From an uncultured Bacteroidota bacterium (GTDB lineage Bacteria; Bacteroidota; Bacteroidia; Chitinophagales; Chitinophagaceae): a stretch of 64,000 nucleotides of DNA. Shown here in pieces: positions 53,511 through 61,711 of this stretch. The notes beneath the pieces were generated by a model, which saw only the letters and a program-made list of their open reading frames with translations, was not told where the DNA came from and did not search any database. A program made the translations under genes and the position numbers. The stretch's first letter is position 1. Every line of letters begins with the position of its first letter. Location of the stretch: NCBI GenBank assembly GCA_903882805.1, contig CAIRYK010000075.1, positions 1 through 64,000 on the forward strand, given 5' to 3'.

Positions 53511-54833
53511 GTGGGAAGCAATAAGGTAAGCATAGTATGGTTTAGAAACGATCTCCGGGTGTGCGATCAGGCTGCATTGTCGGCGGCGGTTGCTGCCAGC
53601 GAGCGGGTATTGCCCGTTTATATATTCGATCCCCGGCAGTTTGGCATAGTAGGCGGTTTTGCAAAAACCGGCGGCTTCAGGGCGCGTTTTCTGCTGGAGA
53701 GCGTGGCCGATCTGCGCGCTTCGTTGCGCATTTTGGGCGGCGACCTGCTGGTGGCGCGCGGCTTGCCCGAGGATATATTGCCAAGCCTGTGTAGCGAATA
53801 TGCCGCGACAGCCGTATATGCAAGCTGGGAGGCGGCCCCCGAGGAAGCGGCTATAGAGCGCAGCCTGCAACAGAAGCTCGAACCCATGGGCATAAAATGG
53901 CGCACGCAATGCACAGCCACCCTTACGCCCCGCAAAGAGCTACCCTTTGATGTGCGCCACATGCCCGATGTTTTTACAGCATTCAGGCAAAAGGTAGAGC
54001 CGCGACTTGCAGCAGCCACTGCCATACCGGCGCCCACAGTGGTGCGGGTACCGGATATGGGCGACCCCGGCGCTATACCGGATCAGGAAACGCTTACCGG
54101 CATGCCTGCGCCCGCGGCCGACCCGCGAGCTGCCATAAGCTTTACGGGTGGGGCCGCGGCGGCAATGGAGCGGCTGCAAGACTATATGTGGCGCGGCGAC
54201 TGCCTGAAAAACTACTTCGATACCCGCAATGGATTGATAGGCGCCAACTACTCTACCAAATTTTCGGCATGGCTGGCGCTGGGTTGTATATCGCCCCGTA
54301 CCATATACGACGAGGTGCAGAAATACGAGCGGCAACGCATACACAACAAAAGCACCTACTGGCTGATATTTGAATTGCTGTGGCGCGATTTCTTCCGTTT
54401 TTATATGGAGAAATACCACCAACGCCTGTTTTGTGCGGGCGGCGTAAAAAACAAAACATCAGCGGCCGCTACCGACAGAAAATTGCTGACGCAGTGGATA
54501 AAAGGACAAACCGGATCGGCATTTGTAGATGCCAATATGAACGAGCTGCGCCTGACCGGCTTTATGAGCAACCGGGGCAGGCAGGTTACGGCCAGCTATC
54601 TGGTGCACTATATGAAGGTTAGCTGGCTGCTGGGCGCAGCGTATTTTGAAAGCGCGCTGATAGACTATGATGTGTATAGCAACTACGGCAACTGGGCCTA
54701 TGTGGCCGGCGTAGGCGCCGACCCGCGCCCCGACAGATATTTCAACACCGAAAAACAAGCCGCCACCTACGATGCCGATGCACGCTACCGAACCCTATGG
54801 CTACCAACCGCTAAACCGCTACAAACCATATAA
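53511..54833 (+). CDS. Cry-DASH type cryptochrome/photolyase
   Basis: 440 aa flavoprotein. V-S-I-V-W-F-R-N-D-L-R-V-C-D at the start is the photolyase N-terminal antenna domain. The FAD domain includes Y-F-D-T-R-N-G-L-I-G-A-N-Y-S-T-K-F-S-A-W, F-E-L-L-W-R-D-F-F-R-F and V-D-A-N-M-N-E-L; the closing R-P-D-R-Y-F-N-T-E-K-Q is DASH-like. DASH proteins repair cyclobutane dimers in single-stranded DNA or sense blue light. No ATG lies near the conserved start; GTG 53511 is preferred over TTG 53496. First gene of the light cluster; the next starts 10 nt downstream. Confidence 0.88.
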   Translation: MGSNKVSIVWFRNDLRVCDQAALSAAVAASERVLPVYIFDPRQFGIVGGFAKTGGFRARFLLESVADLRASLRILGGDLLVARGLPEDILPSLCSEYAATAVYASWEAAPEEAAIERSLQQKLEPMGIKWRTQCTATLTPRKELPFDVRHMPDVFTAFRQKVEPRLAAATAIPAPTVVRVPDMGDPGAIPDQETLTGMPAPAADPRAAISFTGGAAAAMERLQDYMWRGDCLKNYFDTRNGLIGANYSTKFSAWLALGCISPRTIYDEVQKYERQRIHNKSTYWLIFELLWRDFFRFYMEKYHQRLFCAGGVKNKTSAAATDRKLLTQWIKGQTGSAFVDANMNELRLTGFMSNRGRQVTASYLVHYMKVSWLLGAAYFESALIDYDVYSNYGNWAYVAGVGADPRPDRYFNTEKQAATYDADARYRTLWLPTAKPLQTI

Positions 54834-54843
54834 ACAAACGCAA

Positions 54844-55218
54844 ATGAGCAACGAAACACCCGGTAATTACTGCTACTACAGCGACCTGCCCTCGCCGCTG
54901 GCCTATGAGGACGAAATGCCCGCTCCGCAGCCGACCCCTGCCCTCACCCTTGCCGACAAAGACCGGATAATAGAAATGGCCTGGGAAGACCGCACGCCGT
55001 TTGAAGCTATAGAATTCCAGTTTGGCCTAAAGGAAAGCGAGGTGCGCGCCCTAATGAAAGCCAACCTGAAACACCGCAGCTATGCGCTGTGGCGGGCCAG
55101 GGTAGAGGCCTGCAAAACAAAGCACGGCACAAGGCGACCGGCCGACATAATGCGCTTTAAATGCTCGCGGCAACGCCAGATATCGGGCAACAAAATCTCG
55201 AAACGCAACAACAGATAA
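54844..55218 (+). CDS. DUF2805/TIGR03643-type small protein
   Basis: 124 aa from ATG 54844. The core L-A-D-K-D-R-I-I-E-M-A-W-E-D-R-T-P-F-E-A-I is the family hallmark, then F-G-L-K-E-S-E-V-R-A-L-M and W-R-A-R-V-E, resembling a small helix-turn-helix. The tail is very basic. This family repeatedly sits beside photolyases and cryptochromes; a DNA-binding or regulatory role is possible. 10 nt after the Cry-DASH stop. Confidence 0.85.
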   Translation: MSNETPGNYCYYSDLPSPLAYEDEMPAPQPTPALTLADKDRIIEMAWEDRTPFEAIEFQFGLKESEVRALMKANLKHRSYALWRARVEACKTKHGTRRPADIMRFKCSRQRQISGNKISKRNNR

Positions 55219-55465
55219 ATGGATTTTCGTCAGGATGTGGGTACGTAACATCACCCTTTTGAGCGAGCCGAGGCACACAACATCACCCTCTCCCTTGGAG
55301 AGGGCCGGGGTGAGGCCTTTTATACTTGCAGAATAGTTCTTCTGCATTTGGTTACCGCCCTGAAAGGGCAAAAGCTCATAGCGATGGGCATCGCCCATCG
55401 ACATAATCAACAACACCTTCTCCCTTGACGCTTGGAGGCGCCAGAGTGAGGCAGTAAAAATAACT
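55219..55465. repeat. intergenic cluster of palindromic dispersed repeats
   Basis: Three structures lie within 250 bp inside the light cluster: CCCTCTCCcttGGAGAGGG at 55286-55304 within a CACC..GGTG frame, a common Bacteroidota intergenic repeat type; CGATGGGCatcGCCCATCG at 55382-55400; and a decayed version of the first at about 55414-55450. Promoter elements were not recognised. They may act as mRNA-processing or attenuation structures. Confidence 0.65.
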
Positions 55466-56122
55466 ATGAACAAAAAAGAACTGAGTATAGACGATATTAT
55501 GTGCATGGAGCAGCGGTATCGCGCTGCATTCATCAATTCGCTGGGCGGCTTTAAGAGTGTGGCGCTTGTAGGTACGCGTAGCGCCGGTGGGCAAACCAAT
55601 CTGGCTATTTTTAATTCGCTGTTTCATTTGGGGGCAAACCCACCGTTGTTTGGGTTTGTAGTGCGTCCCGATTCGGTAGAGCGGCATACACTGGCTAACA
55701 TACTGGAGACAGGACAATTTACGGTAAACCACATTCGCCCTGACTTTTACCGACAGGCTCACCAAACCTCTGCTCGCTATGGCGCCGATGCATCTGAATT
55801 TGAGGCTGTAGGGCTTACCGAGCTGTACCGCAATGGATGGCAGGCTCCGTTTGTAGCCGAAAGCGAGGTGCAGATAGCCGGCGAGCTGGTGCGCAGGGTA
55901 GATATTGCCGAAAACGGCGCCATAATACTGGTATGTAAAATACTGTTTGTTAGCGTGCCCGAGACCTGCCTGCAGCCCGATGGCTACATAGACCTGGAAG
56001 CTGCAGGGACAGTAACCTGCTCTGGACTGGACAGCTACCACACCACCAACAGATTGGCGCGACTGAGCTATGCCAAACCCGATATAGATCCCATAGAGAT
56101 AGCAGTAACCAATGGTGGGTAA
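55466..56122 (+). CDS. flavin reductase-like FMN-binding split-barrel protein
   Basis: 218 aa. [16 protein letters not shown] near residue 22 and [20 protein letters not shown] near 48 fit the flavin-reductase split barrel, with [13 protein letters not shown] following. It could supply reduced flavin for the neighbouring photolyases or act as a light-cluster oxidoreductase. Overlaps the next start by 11 nt, indicating an operon. Confidence 0.83.
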   Translation: MNKKELSIDDIMCMEQRYRAAFINSLGGFKSVALVGTRSAGGQTNLAIFNSLFHLGANPPLFGFVVRPDSVERHTLANILETGQFTVNHIRPDFYRQAHQTSARYGADASEFEAVGLTELYRNGWQAPFVAESEVQIAGELVRRVDIAENGAIILVCKILFVSVPETCLQPDGYIDLEAAGTVTCSGLDSYHTTNRLARLSYAKPDIDPIEIAVTNGG

Positions 56123-57638
56123 ACAACCCATAAGCATAGTGTGGCTAAAGCGCGACCTGCGCCTTACCGACCACGAACCGCTGAGCCTGGCCATAGCCGC
56201 AGGCTTGCCGGTAATGCTGTTGTATTGCTTCGAGCCAACTGTTATGGCCTACCCCGATAGCGATGTGCGCCACTGGCGGTTTGTATATGAGTCGCTGGCC
56301 GATATGCAGCGGCAGCTAAGCGCTTATGAAGGAGCAGTACAGGTGTTTCATAGCGAGGTAATACTCGTCTTTACCCTGCTGGCGGAGCGCTACGATGTGC
56401 GCAACCTATTCTCGCACGAGGAAACCGGCAATCGGCTCACCTACGACAGGGACATTGCCGTACAACGGTTTTGCGACAACCAAAATATTTTATGGCACGA
56501 AAGCCCAACAAACGGTGTGGTGCGCAAGCTGAAAACACGGGCGGCATGGCAAAAAATATGGGAGGCGCGCATGGCGGCGCCTATAGTGGCCGTGCCGCTT
56601 GCCGATGTTCGCTGGCTGGCGGTAGATGCTGATGTGCACAATGCGTTGCGCGGTCCTGAGTTGCCCGACACCGTTACTACTCACAATCCCGCATTTCAGC
56701 GAGGAGGCGAAACAATGGCAACCCGGTACCTGCACGATTTTTTTAAGAACAGGTATCACAATTATGCCCGCCATATATCTAAGCCGCTACTCAGCCGGCG
56801 CAGTTGCAGCCGGTTATCTCCCTATCTGGCATGGGGCAATGTGTCTATGCGCACCGTTTATCAGCAGGCGCTTACCCTGTACCTGGGCGGGGGCAATAAG
56901 CGCACGCTCAGTCAGTATATATCGCGGTTGCATTGGCATTGCCATTTTATACAGAAGTTTGAGACCGAGTGCCGCATGGAAACCGAACACGTAAACACCG
57001 GTTACCAAAACAAGTGCAAACCCTACAACGCAGCTCTGGTAGCGGCATGGCAGCAAGGCCGCACCGGCGTGCCAATAGTAGACGCCAATATGCGCTGCGT
57101 AATAGCCACTGGCTTTATCAACTTCAGGATGCGGGCTATGCTGGTGTCGTTTTTGGTATATAATCTTTGGCAGGAGTGGCAGACCGGGGCGTACCACCTT
57201 GCCCGCCAGTTTCTCGACTACGAGCCCGGTATACACTATCCGCAGTTTCAGATGCAGGCGGGCGTTACGGGCATCAATACCCTGCGCATATACAACCCCG
57301 TAAAAAACTCCATGGAGCATGACACTGAAGGCTTGTTTATAAGAATGTGGGTACCCGAACTAAAAGACGTACCATCGAAGCTGATACACGAGCCATGGAA
57401 CATGACACAGATGGAACAGCAGCTATACGGTTGCACAATAGGCAAAGACTATCCCGAGCCGGTAGTAGATGTAACCGTGAGCCAAAAAACAGCCACCGAT
57501 ACCGCCTGGGCATGGCGCAAAGAAATAGATGTGCAGCAAGATGCACAACGTATACTGCAACAGCACACCAACCGCAAAACCACTAAAGAAAAAACATTGC
57601 ATCCGCTATTGCTATTCGATACCGAACATGGAACGTAA
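56112..57638 (+). CDS. photolyase/cryptochrome-family FAD protein (non-DASH)
   Basis: 508 aa. N-terminal Rossmann domain from [18 protein letters not shown]-domain motifs: [13 protein letters not shown] near 235, [10 protein letters not shown] near 275, [15 protein letters not shown] near 315 and [12 protein letters not shown] near 365. It lacks the DASH C-terminus, and its long C-terminal tail with I-H-E-P-W-N-M-T and [10 protein letters not shown] marks a distinct clade found in such clusters. The exact lesion repaired (CPD or 6-4) cannot be read by eye. Start ATG 56112; GTG 56115 is also possible. Confidence 0.85.
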   Translation: MVGKQPISIVWLKRDLRLTDHEPLSLAIAAGLPVMLLYCFEPTVMAYPDSDVRHWRFVYESLADMQRQLSAYEGAVQVFHSEVILVFTLLAERYDVRNLFSHEETGNRLTYDRDIAVQRFCDNQNILWHESPTNGVVRKLKTRAAWQKIWEARMAAPIVAVPLADVRWLAVDADVHNALRGPELPDTVTTHNPAFQRGGETMATRYLHDFFKNRYHNYARHISKPLLSRRSCSRLSPYLAWGNVSMRTVYQQALTLYLGGGNKRTLSQYISRLHWHCHFIQKFETECRMETEHVNTGYQNKCKPYNAALVAAWQQGRTGVPIVDANMRCVIATGFINFRMRAMLVSFLVYNLWQEWQTGAYHLARQFLDYEPGIHYPQFQMQAGVTGINTLRIYNPVKNSMEHDTEGLFIRMWVPELKDVPSKLIHEPWNMTQMEQQLYGCTIGKDYPEPVVDVTVSQKTATDTAWAWRKEIDVQQDAQRILQQHTNRKTTKEKTLHPLLLFDTEHGT

Positions 57639-57786
57639 CAACAAAACAGTGCAAAAAGCACACCTACCCCAGAAAATATGTCTGCGCTGTGGCCGCCCCT
57701 TTGCCTGGCGCAAAAAGTGGGCACGCGTGTGGGACGAAGTAAAATACTGTAGCGACGGCTGCCGCACTGCGCCTAAAAAACAGTAA
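57629..57786 (+). CDS. DUF2256 zinc-ribbon-like protein
   Basis: 52 aa. [15 protein letters not shown] and Y-C-S-D-G-C-R give the two Cys pairs of the family, which probably bind zinc. DUF2256 genes are regular partners of photolyase/cryptochrome operons. Overlaps the preceding photolyase stop by 10 nt. Confidence 0.88.
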
Positions 57787-57796
57787 CCCTAACCCC

Positions 57797-57859
57797 TCTG
57801 GCGCGAGTGTTCCGCAGGATCACTCGTGTCTCACTAAAGAAGCCGGTTTGTAACCGGCG
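57797..57859 (-). repeat. REP palindrome unit, inverted copy
   Basis: Reverse complement of the unit at 58480-58540: CGAGTG(T)TTC-like palindrome part, then CTCACTAAAG and the hairpin GCCGGTTTGTAACCGGC. It lies just downstream of the RAYT stop. Confidence 0.85.
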
Positions 57860-57871
57860 TTAAGTGGTATT

Positions 57872-58430
57872 TCACAATTCCAGCTTTACAATAGGAAGAA
57901 TACCCGGTTTGTTATCGTAATAATCTATTGCGCTACTGTATTTATAATCTTGTGCCCGCCACACAATACCTGCTCTTACCGGATTTTCGTGAAGGTAGTT
58001 TAGTCGTTGGGCTATTTTTTCATCGGTATTAAGGGCTATAGGGTGGTAGTCGTGTTTCCAAAACTGATATTCAACAACATGGTTATTTATTCTTCCGGCA
58101 TAGTTAAACAGGTTGAGCATCCAATCTCGCCGACTTTCTTGTGGGTTTTCGTGTATGGCTTTTATAATCTGTTTGGATGTGTATTTTTTGAAATCCCTCA
58201 TTATATCGCTCACAGTATTGGTTTCGCTGCCTCTTATTACCAAATGAATGTGGTTGTTCATTATCACCCACGCATGCAATATCATCCCGTTTTTCATTTT
58301 GACAATACAGGAGGCTCTTGCAAATAAGCTCTTTATATTGCTCTCTTGAAAGTGCGTCTATCCAAGCCACAACAGTGGAATTAACAAAGTAGGATAGATA
58401 ATTATCGTAGATTTTATACCGCGAAGACAT
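57872..58430 (-). pseudogene. REP-associated tyrosine transposase (RAYT, IS200-like Y1), frameshifted
   Basis: Read across one frameshift this is a ~185-aa RAYT. The N-terminal frame runs M-S-S-R-Y-K-I-Y-D then Y-F-V-N-S-T-V-V-A-W-I-D and R-E-Q-Y-K-E to Y-C-Q-N-E (58430 to ~58300). The other frame continues N-G-M-I-L-H-A-W-V-I-M-N-N-H-I-H-L-V-I (HUH pair H-I-H), then D-F-K-K-Y-T-S-K and W-K-H-D-Y-H-P, a likely Tyr region (Y-A-G), and L-N-Y-L-H-E-N-P-V-R-A-G-I-V. Removing one A from GAAAAAC at 58297-58303 joins them with family spacing. REP copies flank it on both sides, in opposite orientation. Confidence 0.85.
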
Positions 58431-58479
58431 GGAATAAAGATAGGTTATGGATTTTATAACTACAAGCAATCCCATACGC

Positions 58480-58543
58480 CGCCGGTTACAAACCGGCTAC
58501 TTTAGTGAGACACGAGTGTTCATTCGAACACTCGCGCCAGATG
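58480..58543 (+). repeat. REP palindrome unit, copy 2
   Basis: GCCGGTTacaAACCGGC hairpin, then TACTTTAGTGAGACAC, then GAGTGTTCattCGAACACTC hairpin, then GCGCCAGATG. Confidence 0.85.
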
Positions 58544-58630
58544 TTAATGGTAATTATAGTAGGTTTTATACCGCGAAGACATGGAATAAAGATAGGTTAT
58601 GGATTTTATAACTAAAAGCTCGTCCCTGTG

Positions 58631-58695
58631 CCGCCGGTTACAAACCGGCTACTTTAGTGAGACACGTGTTCATACGAACACTCACACCAGATGGT
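58631..58695 (+). repeat. REP palindrome unit, copy 3
   Basis: Same layout as copy 2, with small changes: GTGTTCatACGAACAC second hairpin and CACACCAGATGG end. Confidence 0.85.
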
Positions 58696-58815
58696 ACCGC
58701 CAATTTATATTAATTTTTGCCTGAATAATATTGCCTACCTTTATTTGTAGAGTTCAGCATTTACCCCCATTAACCGATTTGAAGACTGAGATTTACGAAT
58801 TTACAGCATAAAAAA

Positions 58816-58842
58816 CACAAAAATATATTGTATCTTTTTGTG
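58816..58842 (+). promoter_or_regulatory. candidate operator upstream of tspO
   Basis: CACAAAAA (58816-58823) and TTTTTGTG (58835-58842) form 8-bp inverted arms 11 nt apart, about 70 nt before the tspO ATG. It differs from the cluster operator at 53435, so shared regulation is not shown. Confidence 0.35.
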
Positions 58843-58912
58843 ACAATCTAAAGATATCAGTCGAAGTAAAATAGGGTAATGCGCTACCGCAATGCACAAA
58901 AAACAATAAGCA

Positions 58913-59380
58913 ATGAAGAAGACACTACGATTGATAGGGTGCATAGGGCTGACGCTGGCGGTTGGCGGTATATCGGGGGCGTTTACGGTAGATGGTGTGA
59001 AGGGCTGGTACCGCACTCTCAACAAGCCATTCTTCAATCCGCCCGACTATCTTTTTGGTCCGGTATGGACGTTGCTGTATGCGCTTATGGGTGTGTCGTT
59101 GTTTTTTATATTGGGGTTGCCACCAACGCCGCAACGCAAGCGGGCAATAATGCTATTTGCTACGCAGCTTATTCTTAATTTTTTCTGGAGCATAATATTC
59201 TTTAGCCTCCACGCTCCTGGTTGGGCCCTGGTAGAGATAGCTGCACTTTGGGGCTGCATACTCTATATGATCATTTCCTTCTCCCGGTTGCGCCGTGTGG
59301 CTGGTGCGCTACAATGGCCCTATCTGGCATGGGTGTCGTTTGCAGCGTTGCTCAATGCGGCTATCTTTTACTTGAATTGA
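58913..59380 (+). CDS. tspO: TspO/MBR-family membrane protein
   Basis: 155 aa, five membrane helices. G-W-Y-R-T-L-N-K-P-F-F-N-P-P near residue 31 and F-G-P-V-W-T-L-L-Y near 47 are TspO signatures; A-I-M-L-F..Q-L-I-L-N-F-F-W-S-I-I-F near 85-100 is also typical. TspO binds tetrapyrroles and is often tied to light or oxidative stress in bacteria, in keeping with the photorepair genes upstream and the haem genes elsewhere in the window. Confidence 0.93.
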   Translation: MKKTLRLIGCIGLTLAVGGISGAFTVDGVKGWYRTLNKPFFNPPDYLFGPVWTLLYALMGVSLFFILGLPPTPQRKRAIMLFATQLILNFFWSIIFFSLHAPGWALVEIAALWGCILYMIISFSRLRRVAGALQWPYLAWVSFAALLNAAIFYLN

Positions 59381-59427
59381 TATAATAAATTCAAAAGGAT
59401 AACCGCAACAAGAATTCGGTTACCTAA

Positions 59428-59646
59428 GGTCTATTATCAAAAACAACACTGTTGCTAACCATAGACGTGCCCACAAACGCCTACTCAACCTTTACTATAG
59501 CCAACGCCATAGGCCAGGAAGTAATGCACCAACCAATATCAGCGGCATCTACGCGGCTCGATGTGGCAGCCCTTGCGCCTGGTGTGTACACCCTAACCCT
59601 GCGCGGCGAAAGCGGTGTGCGGGTAGAGAAGTGGACAAAGTGGTAG
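59428..59646 (+). pseudogene. orphan T9SS sorting-domain fragment
   Basis: A frame opening after a stop at 59425-59427 reads L-T-I-D-V-P-T-N-A-Y-S-T-F, then N-A-I-G-Q-E-V-M, then A-P-G-V-Y-T-L-T-L-R-G and V-E-K-W. This is the C-terminal three-quarters of a type A sorting domain without its P-N-P start, signal peptide or cargo. It looks like the surviving 3' end of a lost T9SS gene. The only start codon, TTG 59452, is not credible. Confidence 0.75.
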
Positions 59647-59661
59647 GATAAATAATGAACT

Positions 59662-59719
59662 AAAAACCATCGGCCAACCGTGCATAAAATGCAGCCCGGT
59701 TGGCCGATGGTTTTTAAAA
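59662..59719. terminator. strong bidirectional terminator
   Basis: Perfect 18-bp inverted repeat, AAAAACCATCGGCCAACC (59662-59679) and its complement (59698-59715), with A-rich and T-rich outer ends. The 3' end of the minus-strand gene lies inside it. Confidence 0.9.
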
Positions 59720-60919
59720 CACCTTTACTGTGATACCCGGAAACACCTGACGGAGATTGTTGGTGATGATGAGCTCGGGGCTGATGGTAATGGTGTTCTT
59801 CAGCTGTATGTTAGTAAACACCTTGAATGTGGGGCCTTTAAAGTAGTCGCCCTGCTGACGGATAAGGTAGCCGGCGCCGCCAGTTAGACGAGAGTATTTA
59901 CCTTTTTTTGAGTCTTCGAACGACAAGCCCACCTCTCCATTCAAAAACCAGTTGTCTTTTATAAACGAAGCGCCTGCGGGGTTTTTCTCGAAAAAGTAAT
60001 AAGACGACAAAGAGAAACCACCCTCTACATAATCTTTGTCGCCTCGATCGCGCTTCAATGTCATACCCAGTTCAGCCATAGGCGCTAGGGTGTTCATAAC
60101 CACTCCCGCGCCTATGTGTCCATCCAATACAAGCATATCGTTGTGTTTCACGCTGCGCCACCGTTTTGAGATATCCGACTTAATGAGAAAGTCATACCTG
60201 TCCAGCCTGTCGTAGGCGCGCGTAGGGTTGTACACAGTAGATGACGGATTGCGCTGCGCATCCTTAGCCGACCGTTTGTAGCGGGTGTTTTTCAGTGTAT
60301 CCAGTATAATTGTGAGCTCTTCTCTACTGGCAAAAAACTTGTCTATGTCGGTATAATTGTTCAGGCAAAAAGTGCAGGTAATGAGGTACTGTGTTTTTAA
60401 GGTTGTTTTTATCACCGGCGATCCTTTGGGTTTAATTTTACGGGGTATCTCTTCGCCATTCATTTTTATAATCACCCGCACGGTGTCTTGCTCCATTTTC
60501 AGCGGAGCAACCATTCCATATTTGTTTACAAAAATTGCTCCGTCAGGGTCGTGCTTCAGGAATCGTATCTGCTTGTAGCCTGCGTTTGCGCTCAGCGCAT
60601 AGTCTATGCGTAAATTGCCAGCAAAATGCGCCAACGAGTCTTTGTAAAAAGCCACATCGCGTTTCAGGTCGGTAAGTATAGAGTCCAGATGCGCCACACG
60701 ATCGAAGTCGCCCATATTGTTCATCTCTAATATCAGCTTACCGGTGGGTAGCTTTACGAAATCGCGTATGCCTGTTGCGCCCACTGGCCCCTGAAAAGTA
60801 CGCTCTGTATTGCTTATTTTCATAGCCGCTTCAGCGCCAGCCTCATAGGTGTTTTGCGCCCATAGTTTCCCCTGAATGCCTGCAATGAGTAGCACCGCAA
60901 ATGCAATTTGTTTCTTCAT
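59714..60919 (-). CDS. hypothetical exported envelope protein of the ECF sigma operon
   Basis: 401 aa; signal peptide ~1-21 (ending K-L-W-A-Q). First half: F-V-K-L-P-T-G-K-L-I-L-E-M-N-N-M-G and E-L-T-I-I-L-D-T-L-K-N-T. The last ~120 residues are amphipathic strands (G-G-F-S-L-S-S-Y-Y-F-F; W-F-L-N-G-E-V-G-L-S-F; F-K-V-F-T-N-I-Q-L; a C-terminal V-K-V-F), suggesting a partial outer-membrane barrel. Follows the anti-sigma-like gene by 20 nt. No named family is recognised. Confidence 0.75.
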   Translation of the reverse strand: MKKQIAFAVLLIAGIQGKLWAQNTYEAGAEAAMKISNTERTFQGPVGATGIRDFVKLPTGKLILEMNNMGDFDRVAHLDSILTDLKRDVAFYKDSLAHFAGNLRIDYALSANAGYKQIRFLKHDPDGAIFVNKYGMVAPLKMEQDTVRVIIKMNGEEIPRKIKPKGSPVIKTTLKTQYLITCTFCLNNYTDIDKFFASREELTIILDTLKNTRYKRSAKDAQRNPSSTVYNPTRAYDRLDRYDFLIKSDISKRWRSVKHNDMLVLDGHIGAGVVMNTLAPMAELGMTLKRDRGDKDYVEGGFSLSSYYFFEKNPAGASFIKDNWFLNGEVGLSFEDSKKGKYSRLTGGAGYLIRQQGDYFKGPTFKVFTNIQLKNTITISPELIITNNLRQVFPGITVKVF

Positions 60920-60939
60920 TATGTTGGTTTTAGTTGATT

Positions 60940-61680
60940 TTAATATATGCGTAGTTTTAAGCCGCCCATGTATCTATTATCCCCGTTGTAGGTGCGTTGC
61001 GGTGCATTCAGCAAAATAGAAATGCCGCCCACGGTCAGTCTGTTTTCTCTACGCAACTCTTGCAGGTAGGTTTCCTCATGCAGTAGGTCGTTTATATGCA
61101 CTGGCGGCAATTTCATTATCTCGGCAAGAGCAGTATTGGGTTGTTCCGGCTCATTTTCAGCGGTAGTAGGCGTTATATCTTTATCCAGTTCGCTGAGGTG
61201 CACTATGCGCATGGGTCTTGGCTTTGGCGGTGCAGTGGGTGCGGGCGCAAGGGTCGGCGTAGGTACAACGGCTATATCCACAACCTGCTCCGTAGGTGTC
61301 GGTACAATAAGCGGCGGCGCTATGCGGCGTTCGCTATATCTGGAATTTTCTTTGTTTATTGTTTTGGTTTTGGCAACCGGTTGTGTACTCTCGGCCACTA
61401 CTGCAGGCTGCGCCGGTACGGGCATTAAGGGCATTGGCGCCGCAACAGGAGTAGCTGAAGTCATCTGTGGCGCAGGTTGGTTATATAGTTTTGCTACAAG
61501 TAGCAGCAGCGCAAGCGCGGCTGCAGCCGCCAGCCAATAAAGCGGTTTTTTGTTACGGGCAGGAGCAGCATCGAGGCGGGAGTGCAGCTTTCGCCATGCA
61601 TCCTCCTTGCCGAACACAATACCTCCATCCAGCGTGTCGAGGCTGTTCAGTTTATCTTTTATGGCATTGTCGTTGTTCAT
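60940..61680 (-). CDS. single-span anti-sigma-factor-like membrane protein
   Basis: 246 aa. A short cytoplasmic N-terminus (~1-46) holds A-W-R-K-L-H-S-R-L-D-A, then one membrane helix (~47-63, Y-W-L-A-A-A-A-A-L-A-L-L-L-L-V-A), a proline-rich stretch (about 70-165, many P-T-P and A-P) and a C-terminal part. The topology and position right after an ECF sigma gene (31 nt) fit an anti-sigma factor, though no ZAS motif (HxxxCxxC) is seen. Confidence 0.75.
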   Translation of the reverse strand: MNNDNAIKDKLNSLDTLDGGIVFGKEDAWRKLHSRLDAAPARNKKPLYWLAAAAALALLLLVAKLYNQPAPQMTSATPVAAPMPLMPVPAQPAVVAESTQPVAKTKTINKENSRYSERRIAPPLIVPTPTEQVVDIAVVPTPTLAPAPTAPPKPRPMRIVHLSELDKDITPTTAENEPEQPNTALAEIMKLPPVHINDLLHEETYLQELRRENRLTVGGISILLNAPQRTYNGDNRYMGGLKLRIY

Positions 61681-61711
61681 AACAGTTGGTTATTGGGTTG
61701 TTTTCCTGGCA

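Larger units (their letters stand above)
58412..58695. repeat. tandem duplication (period ~152 bp) spanning RAYT start and REP
   Basis: TTTTATACCGCGAAGACATG and onward at 58412 recurs at 58564. Each copy continues through TAGGTTATGGATTTTATAAC to the REP palindromes, ending near 58543 and 58695. The second copy thus carries the RAYT 5' end without the rest of the gene. Confidence 0.85.
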
